A stretch of DNA of 64,000 nt from Spirodela intermedia (GCA_902729315.2 LR746264.1:5109878-5173877), one strand, 5' to 3'; positions 23,054-38,720 are shown, counted from the stretch's first letter. Made by a program: numbers and translations. Notes: a model not told the origin generated them from the sequence alone.

Positions 23054-26000
23054 TGACACGACTTAGTTGTTGTATATTAAATCACACAAACTAGAAAATA
23101 TGAATTTTTAGTTATTTAGAAGTATTTCTGAACAAATATATCAACTATAATTCAGTAAAACTTTCAAAAATAGTGGTAATTTTCCAAGTCAATCATAGTA
23201 ATGTAATATAATATCTGGTAATTATTCAGAATTTTCTTCAAAGAATATTATTTTTTATGAATTTGATTCTAGGAAATGAAAAAGAAATATATTTAAAATT
23301 CACAGAAAAAGAAAAATAAGGGTGTGGATGTCAAGATGACATCAGCACCCGACGAATGTGAATTGAATGAAAACAGAGTTCTACCTGATGATTCTTATGT
23401 AAGCGATTACAAATGATTTAATTGATCAAATTAAGATATGTAAAAGCTAAAAGAATTGTAATGGAATGAAGTATATCTTAGTAAATTTAAAATTAAAAAA
23501 TTATCACTAAATGAAACATAAATTAAGTTGAAAGTAAGAAAATAGAGTTTCGGCGTCGCGACGGTAATGCGTTGGTGATGTACCGGAATCCTAAGCGTTT
23601 GAGAGGATTGTCATGTAATGTCTATAACCTCGAAGGCTCTCCTTAGACAAGGACGACATGGATAATCTCTAAATCTCCTTGCGAAGTCTAAAGATTAATA
23701 AAATGAGTCGTCAAATCGTCTTTGGCAGCTATCACTTGATGGAGGGGAAAAATGATGACTTTGTGGCTCTCCAATGGCTGTGACCCGATGGAGAGGAGCT
23801 AGATGGGGGTGGGGCGCGTGTCAGGGAGCTGACGTGACTCAGTCGTTGTATATTAAATCACGCAAATATAAAATTTATAAAACTAGAAAATACGAATTTT
23901 CGAATATTTAGAAGTATTTCAAAATAAATATATCAATTATAATTCAATAAAAATCCCAAAAATAGTGGTAATTTTCCAGGTCGATCACAGGGATGTAATA
24001 TAATATCTGGTAATTATTCAGAATTTTTCTCAATGAGTACGATTTTCTTACGAATTTTATACTAGGAAATAAAAAGGAAATATATTTAAAATTCACAAAA
24101 AAAAGGAGGAAATAAGGGTGCGGACGTCAGGATGACGTCAGCTCCCGGCGAACGCGAATCAGGCGGAAACATAGTTCCGCCCGGCGATTCTTACGTAGGC
24201 GATTACAGACGACTCAATTAATCAAATTAAGATCTGTAAAAGCCGGAAGAACCGTAGTTGAACGAAGTATAGTTTGGTAAATAAAAATCAACAAAGTATC
24301 ACTAAATGAAGCGTAAATTAAATTGAAAGCAGGAAAACAGAGTTCCGGCGTCGCGACGGCGATGCGTCGGCGATGCACCGGAATCCTGAGCGTTCGAGAG
24401 GATCGTCGTGCAGTGTCCACGGCCTCGAAGGCTCTCCTTGGACAAAGACGACGTGGGCAATCTCTAGATAAAGCAGGAAAACAGAGTTCCGGCATCGCGA
24501 CGGCGATGCGTCGGCGATGCACCGGAATCCTGAGCGTTCGGGAGGGTCGTCGTGCAGTGTCCACGGCCTCGAAGGCTCTCCTTGGACAAAGACGACGTGG
24601 GCAATCTCTAGATCTTCTCGCGAAGTCTAGAAACCAATGAAGTGGGTCGTCGAATCGTCTCCGGCGGCTGTCACCCGGCGGAGCGGAAAAACGGCGACTT
24701 TGCGGCTCTCCGGCGGCTGTCACCCGACGGAGAGGGGCTGGATGGAGGTGAGGCGCGTGTTAGGAAGCTTCATCCTCAGGTCCGCGCAGCAAGAGGAGGC
24801 TCTTCATCGCATCTGGTACGCTCTCAGGAGGTGGCAACTGGTCTCCCGGCGGATCGTCCTCTTCCCGACGACGGCTTGTTCGTCGATCAATCGGAGATGA
24901 TTTACTCGATGGATTGCGATCCTTTTATCGCGAATCGTTCAGAAATTTTAGTAGCAATGCTCCGCGAATCGCGTTGACGAGATTTTTGCCGATGATCCAG
25001 CGATTCCGGTTGCTTAATCCTTCACCGGCGATCTGCAGGAAAATCGCGATAATCAGTTAAAAATATATGAATTTTGACTCTGGGAGGATTCGAACCTGCG
25101 GCGGTCGCCCGCCCCTGAAGGTTTAGTCCCACATCGGTTGTACGCGGATTATTCGGGCAAATATATAGTAAAGTTAGCTTTGTAGGCAAAGTCCTCTCGC
25201 GTGTACGACCACTCCTTGCCCCACAGCCGGCTGACCACCGGTGACGTGGAAGGGGAGTGGCGCACACGTGCCCCTATCGATCCAAGCAAGCCGCTCGAGC
25301 CCCTGCTCGCGGCTACTCCCCGACTGCGCTTCCGACCCGCTTGCGGGCCCGGCTGGCCGGCGGGTTCCCCATTTTGCAATATTTTTATTTTTATTTCTTG
25401 TTCTTCATTTATCTCAAAACTAAGACTGTAAAAATCGTATAAAATCACATAATTACCCAAAAATTCACGTTAATCAACTGAAAACCACTTTTCATGCTTT
25501 AACACAAATATAAGTCTATTTATCATGAGTTAAGGCTAAAACTATATTATTTACTAATTATTAACTCATGATAATGAAGACTTATCAGGAGCTTTACCCT
25601 TAGGTTTGCGCAATAAGAGGAGGTTCTTCATCACATCTGGTATGCTCTCAAGAGGTGGCGACTCATCTCCCGATGGATTGTCCTCTTCTCATTGACGGCT
25701 TATTTGTCGATCAATTGGAGATGCTATACTTGATGGATTCGTCATCCTTTTATCACGAATCGTTCAGCAATTTTAGTAATAATGCTCTGCGAATTACGTT
25801 GATGAGATTTCACTAATGATTCAACGATTCTAATTGTTTAATCTTTCACCAGCGATCTACAAGAAAGTCACGATAATCAGATAAAAAATATAAATTTTGG
25901 CTCTTGAAGGATTCAAACCTATGCCAATTGCCCCGCCCCTTCTGAGAAAGGTGTGACGGGGGTTTAATCCCTCATCGGTAGTGCGCCAGATTTTCGAACG

Positions 26001-26427
26001 AATATATAGTAATATTACATTTTAAAACAAGTCCCTTTCTTGCGCATGTACGACCACTCCTTACCCTACAACTAGTTGGCCATCGGTGACGTGGAAGGAG
26101 AGTGGCGCACACGTGTCTCCATCAGGTCAAGCCACTCGAGCCCCTGCTTGTGGCTCTTGCTCGACTGTGCTCCAACCCACTTGCAGGCCCGACTAGCCGG
26201 CAGGTCCCCCCCATTCTACTTTTTTTATTTTAATTTCTTTTCCTTCATTTATTTCAAAAGTAAGATTGTAAAAATCATATAAGATCACATAATTACCTAA
26301 AAATTCACGTTAATCAACTAAAAATAACTTTTCACACTTTAACACAAATATAAGTCTATTTATCATGAGTTAAGGCTAAAACTATATTATTTACTAATTA
26401 TTAACTCATGATAATGAAGACTTATCA
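23054..26427 (+). mobile_element. Family-S solo LTR, copy S4 (older, outer of a nested pair)
   Basis: The left part (23054-23829) starts TGACACGACTTAG. The right part (25593-26427) ends GAAGACTTATCA. The flanking 5-mers are both GTTGT (23049-23053 and 26428-26432). The young copy S5 is inserted between the parts. Without it the LTR is about 1611 bp. It has a single copy of the internal unit and extensive CpG loss, so it is older than S5, in line with the nesting. Confidence 0.9.
23830..25587 (+). mobile_element. Family-S solo LTR, copy S5 (young, nested in S4)
   Basis: This 1758-bp element runs from TGACGTGACTCAGTC to GAAGACTTATCA, flanked by perfect GGAGC duplications (23825-23829 and 25588-25592). 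It matches S1 almost throughout, including the 144-bp tandem duplication. The few differences include the short stretch before TTTAGTCCCACATCGG. It still contains many CpG sites, supporting recent insertion. Confidence 0.92.
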
Positions 26428-26432
26428 GTTGT

Positions 26433-28688
26433 CCTTTTGAATTATTTGAGGTTGATCATTAAACAATTGAGTAATGCTCCTCAACTTAGTGCCTTCATGT
26501 AGGTTGACCAACTGACAACAATATCATGATGTCTCTAAGATATTTCTACATATAAACTTAATGCAACTTTAGAGGTTATGGTTGGGTTAAAAATAGTTGT
26601 TCAGCTCTAATTAGCCATTAGAAAGTTACTATATTTATAAAGAAAACTAATTTGAAATCTCCTCTTGTCTTTCATTATCTCATAACTATGCCCTTAATAA
26701 GTTTGGATATCTTCAAGAGAAAATAAATTATGTTTCTTTTAAAACACAATACAAATATTGGAATCATATCGACTTAATCAAAGACTTGTAAGGATTAAAT
26801 ATCATTAAACAAGGTTAATAGTAGATATCTTGATAAGATAATGATTTTGTAATCAAATCTTATGAGAATAACCTTAAATAAAATTTGATCATCAAGTTAA
26901 CATCTTGAATCATTATCTAAATATTTACAATCATGATGTAGATGATTCAAGATATCTAAAATTTTACAAATGATATTATTTATATTTAAAATCATTTTTG
27001 ATTGAATAATCCAAGTGAATTCAATCGATTGAAAGGATATATTACTCAAATTTTACTTCTTGGTGTCTCATTAATTTTGATGTGCTTATATTACTTTCTC
27101 ACTATGACGTATTTCGTCAATATTAGCACTTTTCACAACAATATGCAAATGACAATTTCATATGATGAAATAATCAAATAAATCAATTCAACATTGATGA
27201 TCAAAACTATTTTTAATGAATTATCATGTGAATATTTAATAATATGAAATTGAATTATATATAAACACTTCAATATTATCCTCATATCAAGCATATTTGG
27301 GATTAGACAATTTGATTTTTAATTGATCTTATGAATATTTGTCATTATCAAAAATTACTCATTTGATACTCTAACACTTTATTCTAGCTTTAAATATATT
27401 TATTCACTATAAATTTACAAAGATAGCTCTCCCATGATAAAGCACTCCTATCTCTATAATAATGCATCACATTTCACTTGAAAATATAAGTATTGATAAT
27501 TTCACTTTAATAAATGAAAAATTAATTCTATTTCAATTTTCTCGTGTATTGAATGATGGGTGTCATGACAAGACCATACTTTTAGTCATTATGAATATGC
27601 AACAAAAAGTAGCAGAAGTACGAGAACTGCAAACTTCTACAACACTTTTCTATGTAGGGCACTCCTTGATAATTTCAATATTGATTATGAAGCCTAATAA
27701 TACCATGCTTTTAGTCATTATTCTCTAATTCTTCATATTAATGTAGAGCTCTTTTTCTTGAAAAATGTTTTGTATTGCACTTAAATGTACAGAATGTTCT
27801 CTTTGTAATCCTATAAATAAATCAATATGATGTGAACTTAAACCACAAAAAGTGAACCAATAAAGGGTTTCCTCATCATCATGATCATAATAGTGTGTCA
27901 TGAAGTATGTAAAAGGTCAAATTGAATAATCATCTATTAAAAAAGTATTCAAAGACAATCTTCTCTTTAACATTTAGGCATATTCTAATTTCGTAGCAAC
28001 CACATTTCAAACAAACCTTTAACACACCTTATAATTAGAAAGCATATCAAGCATATCTTAGGGTCATAGAATAATAAATTAATATTTTATTCATTGATTC
28101 CATGATTAGCAATACATGTGTCAGCTATGGTCCTTTAATGTTAAAGTAAGTGCAAGTGATGTCAATTATCTCATATTGAACTTGATCTATATATGATTTA
28201 AATAAAAAAAAGTTAATAAGATATTTTCCTATATCTTTTGTAGTAAAACCATTTTTAATCTACCCGATTTTTCTTGGATGATAGTCTCTTAATTTTTGAA
28301 CCATTTTTGAAAAAAAATAATCATTTTTGTCATTATCAAAAATAATGTCATTTAGTTTTCTATTTGCTGTACACCATTTTCACAAGTTGTTGGGATATTG
28401 GGGTTTCTCTCTCTTTGGCATGAGTATAAACCTTATGCCAACTAGTAAATTTGACATAATATCTCTCTTATCAACTTCAATAAATTCTTCATCGTAAAAA
28501 TTAGTTGTAAAATCATTAGCACTTGAATGTTAACATTTTGAGATATTTGACTTGCATCCTTTTTTCCTATATCATTAGCATTTCTATTGACCAAATACTT
28601 CAACTCTACACTTCATTTCTGAATGTTATGTGATATTAGATTTCGACATCATTTATTATAACATACCCCTTGAATAAAAAGTATTACA
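26433..28688. other. AT-rich spacer, nothing recognised
   Basis: The longest frame is 88 codons at 27462-27728 and resembles no family I know. No LTR ends or RNA genes were seen. It is probably eroded repeat DNA. Confidence 0.45.
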
Positions 28689-28693
28689 CCTTA

Positions 28694-31600
28694 TGACATG
28701 GCTTAGTTTTTTTATTAAATCATGCAAATTAAATATTCATAAAATTAGAAATATTAATTTCTAAATATTTTGAAGTATTTATGAATAAATATATTAATTA
28801 TAATTTAATAAAAAGTTCTAAAAATAGTGATAAATTTTCAAGTCAATTACATGGGTGTAATATAATTTCGAATAATATTTTATAATTTTTCGTATAGAAT
28901 TTATTTTTTTATAATTTTAATACTAAAGAATGAAGATAAATATATTTAAAATTCATGAAAATTGATATAAGGGTGCGGATGTCAAGATGATGTCTATGGC
29001 CCGAAAAATATGAATTAGGCAGAAATAGAGTTCCACCTAGGAATTCTTACCTAAACAATTTTAGGTGATTTAATTGATCAAATGAAGTTTTATAAAAGCT
29101 AACATAATTCTAGTTCAATAAAAAATAGTTTCAAAACTTGAAATCACACAAAGTATCTATAATTTAAATAAAAATTATGTTAAAAGTAAGAAAAATAGAG
29201 TCTCAATCTTCCGACATTGATTGTTGAAATTCTATATTTGTGAGGATTATTGAGTGATGTCCATAGTGTTAAAAGCTCTCCTTGAATATGGAAGACTTAA
29301 ACATTCTCTAAATCTCTTTTCAAAGTCAAGAAAATAATGTTAGAAGTTGAACTAGTTAAAAATAATAAAAAAAGATTCAACATCACGACAGTGATACATT
29401 AAAATCATGAACATTGGGGAGGGACTATTGTGTAATATTTATGACCTTAAAAGCTCCTTTTAGACATGAACAATGTGTGCAATTTTTAGATCTTCTTGTG
29501 AAGTCTAGAAATCAATGAAGTGAGTTGATGAATTATCTCTGGTAGTTGTAACTCGATGGAGATAAATTGAATGGAGGTGGAGCACATCTTATGGAGTTTT
29601 ATCCTCATGTCCATGTACCTAGAGAAGGGTCTTCATCGCATATAGTACACTCTTAGATGTTAACAACTCGTCTTCCAATAGATCACCTTCTTCTTAACGA
29701 CGATTTATTCATCGATCAATCAAAGATAATTTACTATATTGATTCAAGATCCTTGACATGACTTAGTCATTGTATAATAAACCACATAAATTTAAAAGTT
29801 ATTAATCTAAAAAATACTAATTTTAAGATATTTAGAAGTATTTTTAAATAAATATATCAATTATAATTTAATAAAACTTTTAAAAATAGTGACAATTTTC
29901 TAAGTCAATTACATGAATGTAATATAATATTGGGTAATATTTTAATTTAAAAAAAAATATTATTTTTTATAAATTTTAGACTAAGAAACTAAAAGATATT
30001 TAAAATTCATAAAAAAGAAAATAAGGGTGTAGATATCATGATGACGTCAATGCTTGACGAATACGAATCAAGCAAAAATTGAGTTCTACTTGACAATTCT
30101 TATGTAAGCGACTATAAATGATTTAATTGGTCAAATTAAGATCTATAAAAGCCAAAAGAATCGTAATTGAATGAAGAATATCTTAAAAACTTAAAATCGC
30201 ACAACATTTCACTAAATAAAGTAAAAGTTAACTTGAAAGTAAGAAAGATAGTTTCGACCTTGCAATAGTGATCACTAGAATTCTATATGTTCAAGATAAT
30301 TATCATGCGATGTCCATGGCCTCAAGGGCTCTCGTTGAATATGGACAAATTGGATATTTACTGGATCTCTTTTTAAAACCTAAAAAATGATAGTGGAAAT
30401 TAAACTAATTAAAAAATGGTAAAATAGAATTTCAATGTCATGACGATAATATGTTAAAATATTGAGTATTCAAAGAGATTGTTGTGTAGTGTCCTTATGC
30501 AAAGGCTCTCTTCGAGTAAAGATGATGTGGACAATCTCTAGATCTTCTTGTGAAGTCTAGAGATTAGTAAAATGGGTTGTTGAATCATCTTCGGTGGCTA
30601 TCACTCGACAAAGCGAAAACATAATAACTTTGTGGCTCTCTGACATATGTCACTTGGCAAGGAAGAACTTGATGGAGGTGGAGCATATCTTAGGGAGATT
30701 CATCCTCAGGTCTGCACAATAATATAAGGCTCTTCATCACATATGGTACACTCTTAGGAGGTGACGACTTATTTTTTGACAAATCGTCATCTTCCCGACG
30801 TCAGTTTGTTCATCGATCAATCAGAGATAATTTACTCAATAAATTTGTGATCCTTTTATCACGAATTGTCTACTAATTTTAGTAATGATGTTCTGTGAAT
30901 CACATTAATAAGATTTTAATGATGATTGAGTGATTCTAGTAGCTTAATCCTTCACCGACAATTTGTAAGAAAATTATGATTTAATTAAATAAAAATATGA
31001 ATTTTGGTTCTAATAGGATTTGAACCCTCACTAATCGTGCACCTATATGAGAGAGAGTGAAATGAGTATGTAAATACCCTTATAAAGTGACATCATCATG
31101 ATAACTATTGTTGATAAATAAGAGATATTTAAAGTACAAAAATTATTAAAATATTCTAGAAAAAGTGTGACTGGCATTTAGTCTCACATCGATTACATGC
31201 TGAATTTTTAATGAATATATAATAATAGGGAATTTAGAAATCAATGAGTCTCTTTCTCGCATGTGTACGACCATTCCTTGTCCTATGTCCAACTAACCAT
31301 TAGTGATGTGGAAGGGGAGTGACACGCACACGCCCCCTGTCGGGTCCATCCTTAGCCACTCAAGCCTATGCTAATGGCTCTACACGATTGTGTTTTCAAC
31401 CCACTTGTAGGCCCAACTAGTTGATGGGTTTCTCTCCTTTTTCTATCTTTTTAGTTCTTTTATTTTTCTTTATTTATCTCAAAAATAGGATTATAAAAAT
31501 TATACAAATTCATATAAAATCACATAATTAATCAAAAATTCACATGAACTAACTAAAAATCACTTTTCACAATTTAACACTAGTATAAGTCTATTTATCA

Positions 31601-32459
31601 TGAGTTAAGATTAAAAACTATATCATTAATGAATTATTATATCATAATAATAAATAATTATAAATCCTTTTATTTATAATCATTCAGCAATTTGGGGTAA
31701 TGATGTTCCACAAATCATGTTGATGAGATTTTTACTGATGATTGAGTGGTTTTTACAGATTAATTATTGATTGACACTCTATAGAAAAATTATGATTTAA
31801 TTAGATAAAAAAATATGAGTTTTAACTCTAGTGGGATTTAAATCTTTGTCGTTTGCCTACCTACATGAGATATAGTGAAATAAGTATGTGAATACCCTTA
31901 TAAGATGACATCCTAAGGATATCTATTTCAAATTGGAGGTATGTAAGTATTAAAAATTATTGTAAACCTTGTAGTAAGTTATAAATAGGTTTAATCTGAC
32001 ATTGGTTATTTTTCGAGTTATAAGATGAATATATAGTAATACAATATTCTACAATCAATACCTTTCTATTTCTCACATATGTATACCACTCCTTGCCCCA
32101 CACTTGGTTGGGTACTAGTGACATGGAAAGTGAGTGATGCACACATGTTTCCATCTAGTCCCTAGTCAATCAAGCCCCCTAGTCGTGACTCTACCTGATT
32201 GTGCTTCTAACCCAATTGTTGGCCCAATTAGTCAATGGGATCCTATTTTAATTATTTTTATTATTTTCTTGTTTTTATTTATCTTAAAAATATAATTATA
32301 AAAATTATATAAAATCATATAAAATCACAAAATTAGCCAAAAATTTACATTAACCAAATAAAATTATTTTTTTTAGAATTTAACATAAATATAAGTCTAT
32401 TTATCATGATTTAAGGCTTAAAGTATATTATTAATTAATTATTAACTCATGACTTATCA
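28694..32459 (+). mobile_element. Family-S solo LTR, copy S6 (old, outer of a nested pair)
   Basis: It starts TGACATGGCTTAG and ends ATGACTTATCA. The flanking 5-mers are both CCTTA (28689-28693 and 32460-32464). Copy S7 is inserted at 29754. Without S7 it is about 1.85 kb. The CpG content is almost gone. It has an internal duplication (repeat starts at about 29206 and 29367) with a longer period than that in S1/S5. Confidence 0.85.
29754..31663 (+). mobile_element. Family-S solo LTR, copy S7 (nested in S6)
   Basis: It starts TGACATGACTTAGTC and its last 31 bases align with the family terminus, but it ends TAA instead of TCA. The flanking 5-mers are both ATCCT (29749-29753 and 31664-31668). 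S6 resumes on the right with the 'ATCCTTTTAT...CATTCAGCAATTT' block, in register. It shares the longer-period internal duplication with S6. Confidence 0.82.
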
Positions 32460-32464
32460 CCTTA

Positions 32465-33666
32465 TTTTCCCATATCTTGTGGACAATGTGACATATAAGT
32501 CAAATTATAAGATCTAGTGCTTGCCTTCTCAATTAGTGGCTTGGATCATTATGATTTTATTACAACATCATTGAGTGTAGATGATTTTTATAAGGTCACC
32601 TTCTCTTCAATCTCCCATCTCATGTTGTTTTTAAAATGATAAATCATACAAAATTTATATTTTTGATAAATAAATAAAAGACGAAAATTTGTGCAATTTT
32701 TAGAGTACTTTGGACAGAAATTATTTCTCTATTTTCAACTTTGATACTTAAAAAATGTGTTCCTAATCATACTTGAATCTACAAGGTTGAAAGACAAGAT
32801 CCCTTGAACCTACAAAGATTTATTTAAATCTACAAGGAGAGAAACCTCTAGAGAAAAAGAAAAGTATATCATGATTAAAAAACGTGATTTTAGATTAGTT
32901 TAGTAGACTATAAATTAGGGGGAAATTAGTTGTGGTCTCATGAACAATAAAATGTGATAAAAAATAGATAAACGAATTTATTTAAAAGTAAAATGATTAT
33001 TAGACCTATGAAAGAAAGGATTATTCATGAGTTTCAAGCATTAAACATTTACACAGCTTTCTTATATTTTTTGGTTCATATAAACCACAAGTTATGGGCA
33101 CTCCTTGTAAGTTACACTTTCGTTTTATATCCAAAGGCTAGGCATCACATTTGCATCATGTTTACAAAGGCTAGCCATCATCAACTCATCTACACACCTC
33201 ATCAACACTCCAATAGATTAGCTTGAAGATGATGTCTACTATCTAATGTTAGTTTCTACTGCATAAATTTCCATCATCTTCACAAATGAATATTTACAGA
33301 TTTCAAGCCACTCTTCTTAGAAAAGAAGTTCATTTCAAAGTTTACACCAAAGAGACCCCTAATGCAATAAGAGCACAAGGGTCTCCCACTTGAGTTCCCA
33401 TGAATAAGTTTGTTGGCACCCAACATACAACACGAAGTGAGGAAGGGTATAGTGTCACAAGAGGCTAAGAAGTAGTGGCAAAAGAATATATAATGATGTT
33501 ACATGAACTAGTGTACATAACACGACATGCACAAATAGAGACAGCATGGCACATGATTGCAGGTGACAGTGTGTGTACATGGGCAGCATAGCACACATGT
33601 GACATAGTGTGTATAAGTGACACTAATGCTCGAACATTCCTGCACAAGAGTAAAAATGAGCACACA
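32465..33666. other. AT-rich spacer and left part of a diverged repeat
   Basis: No gene was seen. From about 33360 to 33670 the sequence (for example 'AGAGGCTAAGAAG', 'CAGCATGGCACATG') loosely matches the region at about 42750-42960. Both run toward a shared block (35400-35610 and 42980-43165), so they look like diverged copies of one unidentified repeat. Copy S8 interrupts the left one. Confidence 0.4.
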
Positions 33667-33671
33667 TGTAT

Positions 33672-35302
33672 TGATAAGTCTTCATTATCATGAGTTAATA
33701 ATTAGTAAATAATATAGTTTTAATCTTAACTCATGATAAATAGACTTATATTTATGTTAAAGTATGAAAAGTGGTTTTTAGTTGATTAACATGATTTTTT
33801 GGGTAATTATGTAATTTTATATGATTTTTATAATCTTACTTTTGAGATAAATGAAGAAAAATAAATAAAAATAAAAATATAGTAAAATAGGGTGGGGGGG
33901 GGCACCAGCCAACTGGGCCGCAAGCTGGTTGGAAGCACAGTTGGGCAGGAGCCACGAGCAAGGGCTCGAGCGGGGCTTGAAATGATGGGGGCACATGTGC
34001 ACCACTCCCCTTCCTCATCACCAGTGGCCAGTCGGCTGTGGGGCAAGGAGTGGTCATACACACGCGAGAAAGGGATTTGATCAGGAATGTAATATTACCT
34101 TATATTCGTCAGAAACTTCGGCACACAACTGATGTGGGACTAAACCTTCGTCACCTTCCCTAAAAAGGGCAGGGCAACCGACGTGGGTTTGAATCCTCCT
34201 AGAACCAAAACTCCTGTTTTTTATCTAATTATCGCGACTTTCTTGCAAATTGCTAGTGAAGGATTAAGCAACCAGAATCGTTGGATCATCGACAAAAATC
34301 TCGTCAATGCAATTTGCAGAGCATTGTTACTAAAATTATTGAATGATTCCCGATAAAAGGATCACAAATTCATCGAGTAAAACATCTCAGATTGATCAAC
34401 AAACAAGCCATTGTCAGGAAGAGGACAATCCATCGGGAGATGAGACATCACCTCTTGAGAGCATACCAGATGTGATGAAGAGCCTCCTCTTGCTGCAGGG
34501 ACCTGAGGATGAAGCTCCCTGACACGTGCCCCACCCCCATCCAGCTCCTCTCCATCATGTGACAGTCGTCTGAGAGTCGCAAAGTCGTTATTTTTCCACT
34601 CTGTCGAGTGACAGTCGTCGGAGACGATTTGACAACCCATTTCATTGATCTCTAGATTTTACAAGGAGATCTACAGATTGCCCACATCATGCTTATCCAA
34701 GGAGAGCCTTCAAGGCTATGGATATTGTACAACTATCCTCCCAAACGCTCAGGATTTCAGTGCACCGTCGACGTATCGTCGCCGCGACGTTGGAACTCTA
34801 TTTTTCTGCTTTCAACTTACTTTACGCTTTATTTAGTAATAATTTATGTGCTTTTAATTTATCAAAATATACTTCATTCAATTATGATTCTTATGGCTTT
34901 TATAGATTTTAATTTGATTAATTAAATCCTCTATAATCACATACGTAAGAATCGTCAGGCAGAACTTTATTTCTACTCGATTCACGTTTGCGAGGTGCTA
35001 ATGTCATCTTGACATCTGCACCCTTATTTTCTTTTTTCGTAAATTTTAAATATATTTACTTTTTATTTTTTAGTATAAAATTCATAAAAAATATTATTAT
35101 TTGATAAAATTTTTGAATAATTACCAGATATTATATTACATCCTTGTGATCGACTTAGAAAATTATCACTATTTTTGGAAATTTTATTGAATTACAATTG
35201 ATATATTTGTTCAAAAATATATCTAAATATCTAAAAATTTGTATTTTCTAATTTTATTAATTTTAAATTTATGTGATTTACAATACAACGACTGTCACGT
35301 CA
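33672..35302 (-). mobile_element. Family-S solo LTR, copy S8
   Basis: This reverse copy of 1631 bp runs from TGATAAGTCTTCATTATCATG to GACTGTCACGTCA. It is flanked by TGTAT (33667-33671) and TGCAT (35303-35307), with one transition. It has a single internal unit. The tRNA-like motif is decayed to GGTTTGAATCC at about 34187. Confidence 0.85.
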
Positions 35303-35399
35303 TGCATGTATATGTAATAGCAGGAATACGAGTATGTACATGTGTGGAGCCTCTATTCCCACACAATGGTGGGAATATAGATCTGCCTACTCTGAGACA

Positions 35400-35610
35400 C
35401 CCCAAGAGACCCCAAAAGTCAAAAAGCATCTCTCCACAATTATATTAGAGGACAGTAACTCATAGTACAATTTGAACCTCATCCACCTTCAATAGATGGA
35501 TTCTTTAAGTCTCTTTAGTGTCCCTACTACATGAAAGAGAGGAAAAGAGGAATAAGGTTGGGTGGAGAACATGGAGAGTGACTTAGCATTGTACTCAAAC
35601 TTACTTATAT
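35400..35610 (+). repeat. Diverged repeat, copy 1 (pairs with 42980-43165)
   Basis: Shared blocks include 'GTCCCTACTAC', 'AAAGAGAGGAA' and 'GGAGAGTGAC', in the same order and spacing as at 42980-43165. The identity of the repeat is unknown. Confidence 0.6.
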
Positions 35611-35659
35611 AATAGGTAGTCGATAACATAATATTTATGTTGATTATTTCTTGCATTTC

Positions 35660-37280
<1,621 letters not shown>

Positions 37281-37282
37281 AC

Positions 37283-37300
37283 TAGCGTTGTTGTCGAGGA
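37283..37300 (+). other. Primer-binding site of the second element, tRNA-Asp type, decayed
   Basis: TAGCGTTGTTGTCGAGGA matches the tRNA-Asp primer site TGGCGCCGTTGCCGGGGA at 13 of 18 positions. All differences are transitions. Confidence 0.55.
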
Positions 37301-37492
37301 GGCAAGGCAAATTCAGTATCTGATTTTTCTTGAGTCTGAAAATTTTTCTTGTCTATCAGGTTTTCTATTTTTGAGTTAATTGTTAAGTGCAAGAAATTTT
37401 CTCAAAGGAGAAGAGTAAGAGGGTGACCTTCGGTGGCATCTAACCTTTTCTTTTAAGACATGGTTCGCATTATTTTCTGGTCTTGACTTTGT

Positions 37493-38720
37493 ATGCAGAG
37501 TAGAGGGTCTCAACGACATCCTCTAGTGAGCCTAAAAATAGTGGAAAAATCTCAACATTTTGAGGAAATTGTTGAGGAAGCAATTGATAATTCTGAGGAA
37601 AAGATTGAGGAGATGGGTGAAGTTCCTAACAATGAGAATAGAGTAATGAGGTTTAGGGAATTTTATGAACCAGCTAAGAGTAAAATTCAGCCTCAGATTT
37701 ATGGGAACATTGAGGCAAATGTGAATTTCAAAATTGATTATACTCTTTATAATATGTTGCCTTGTTTTTATGGGAAATTGAGTGAGGATACCTATGCTTG
37801 TTTATAGGATTTTGTGGAAAATTTTGATTCATATGATAGTGTAGGAGTTAATTTAGATGTGCTGAAAATGAGAATGTTTCCTCATACATTGAAGGATAAA
37901 GAAAAAGATTGGTTCAAAACCGTGGGTAAAAATTTTCAAAATTAGAATGAAATGAAAAAATGTTTTTTACAAAAGTTTTATTTAGTTGGAAGAACTAATG
38001 CTTATCAAAAAGCTAATAGGAATTTTACCCAAGGAGTTGATTCTTTTAGTGATGCATGGGATAGAATGAAAGATCTTATTAGAAGATGCCCACATCATGG
38101 TTCACCTCAGTCACAAATAATTCAGATTTTTTGTGATGGCTTAAATGATCATGAGAGAGGATTAGTAGATAGTGCTAGTGGTGGGACTTTATTGATAAAA
38201 CTATTGATGAATCCACTAACATTATTGGGAAATTGGCAGATAGTTGTACTTATCATCAGAGATTGAGTCAGAATGGACGAATTTCAGCACCAAAACGTAG
38301 AGGTCTCCATGAAGTTAGTGCTATAGAATTAGATATATGGAGAGATAAAGTGTAGAGGGACATTGGCAAGGTGGGCCAAGTTGTGGAGGAGCTTACCAAG
38401 CAGATGAAGAATGTGATGAATCCTTCTTCTAACTTTACCTCATCCTTTCTTATTTCTCAACCTTCTTTTCTTTGTTCCATTTGTGAGAGTTATGATCATA
38501 CTAATGACATTTGCCCTACTCTTGAACATGTTAATGCATTTGAGAGAATCACTCAAAGGCAAGGGGCTTGGAATCAAAGAGGAAAATAACCACTACCGGC
38601 CACATCCATATCATCAACAAAATTATCAAAATAATCAGAACTTGGCTCCTAACCCTTGCTAAAATTTTACTTCTAGTTTTTAGGATGCATCTTCTAACTC
38701 TATGATGGACCTCTTGAAAT
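37493..38720 (+). pseudogene. Second retrotransposon gag with CCHC zinc knuckle
   Basis: The frame starts with ATG at 37493 and is broken by a few stops. It contains the gag core: 'LKMRMFPHTLKDKEKDWF' at about 37860, 'KKCFLQKFYLVGRTNAY' at about 37955, and 'SFSDAWDRMKDLIRRCPHHG' at about 38040, typical of Athila/Tat gag. A complete C-x2-C-x4-H-x4-C nucleic-acid-binding knuckle (CSICESYDHTNDIC) lies at 38473-38514. It is less decayed than the gag at 11.3 kb. Stops at about 37805, 37944, 38264 and 38355 make it a pseudogene. Confidence 0.8.
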
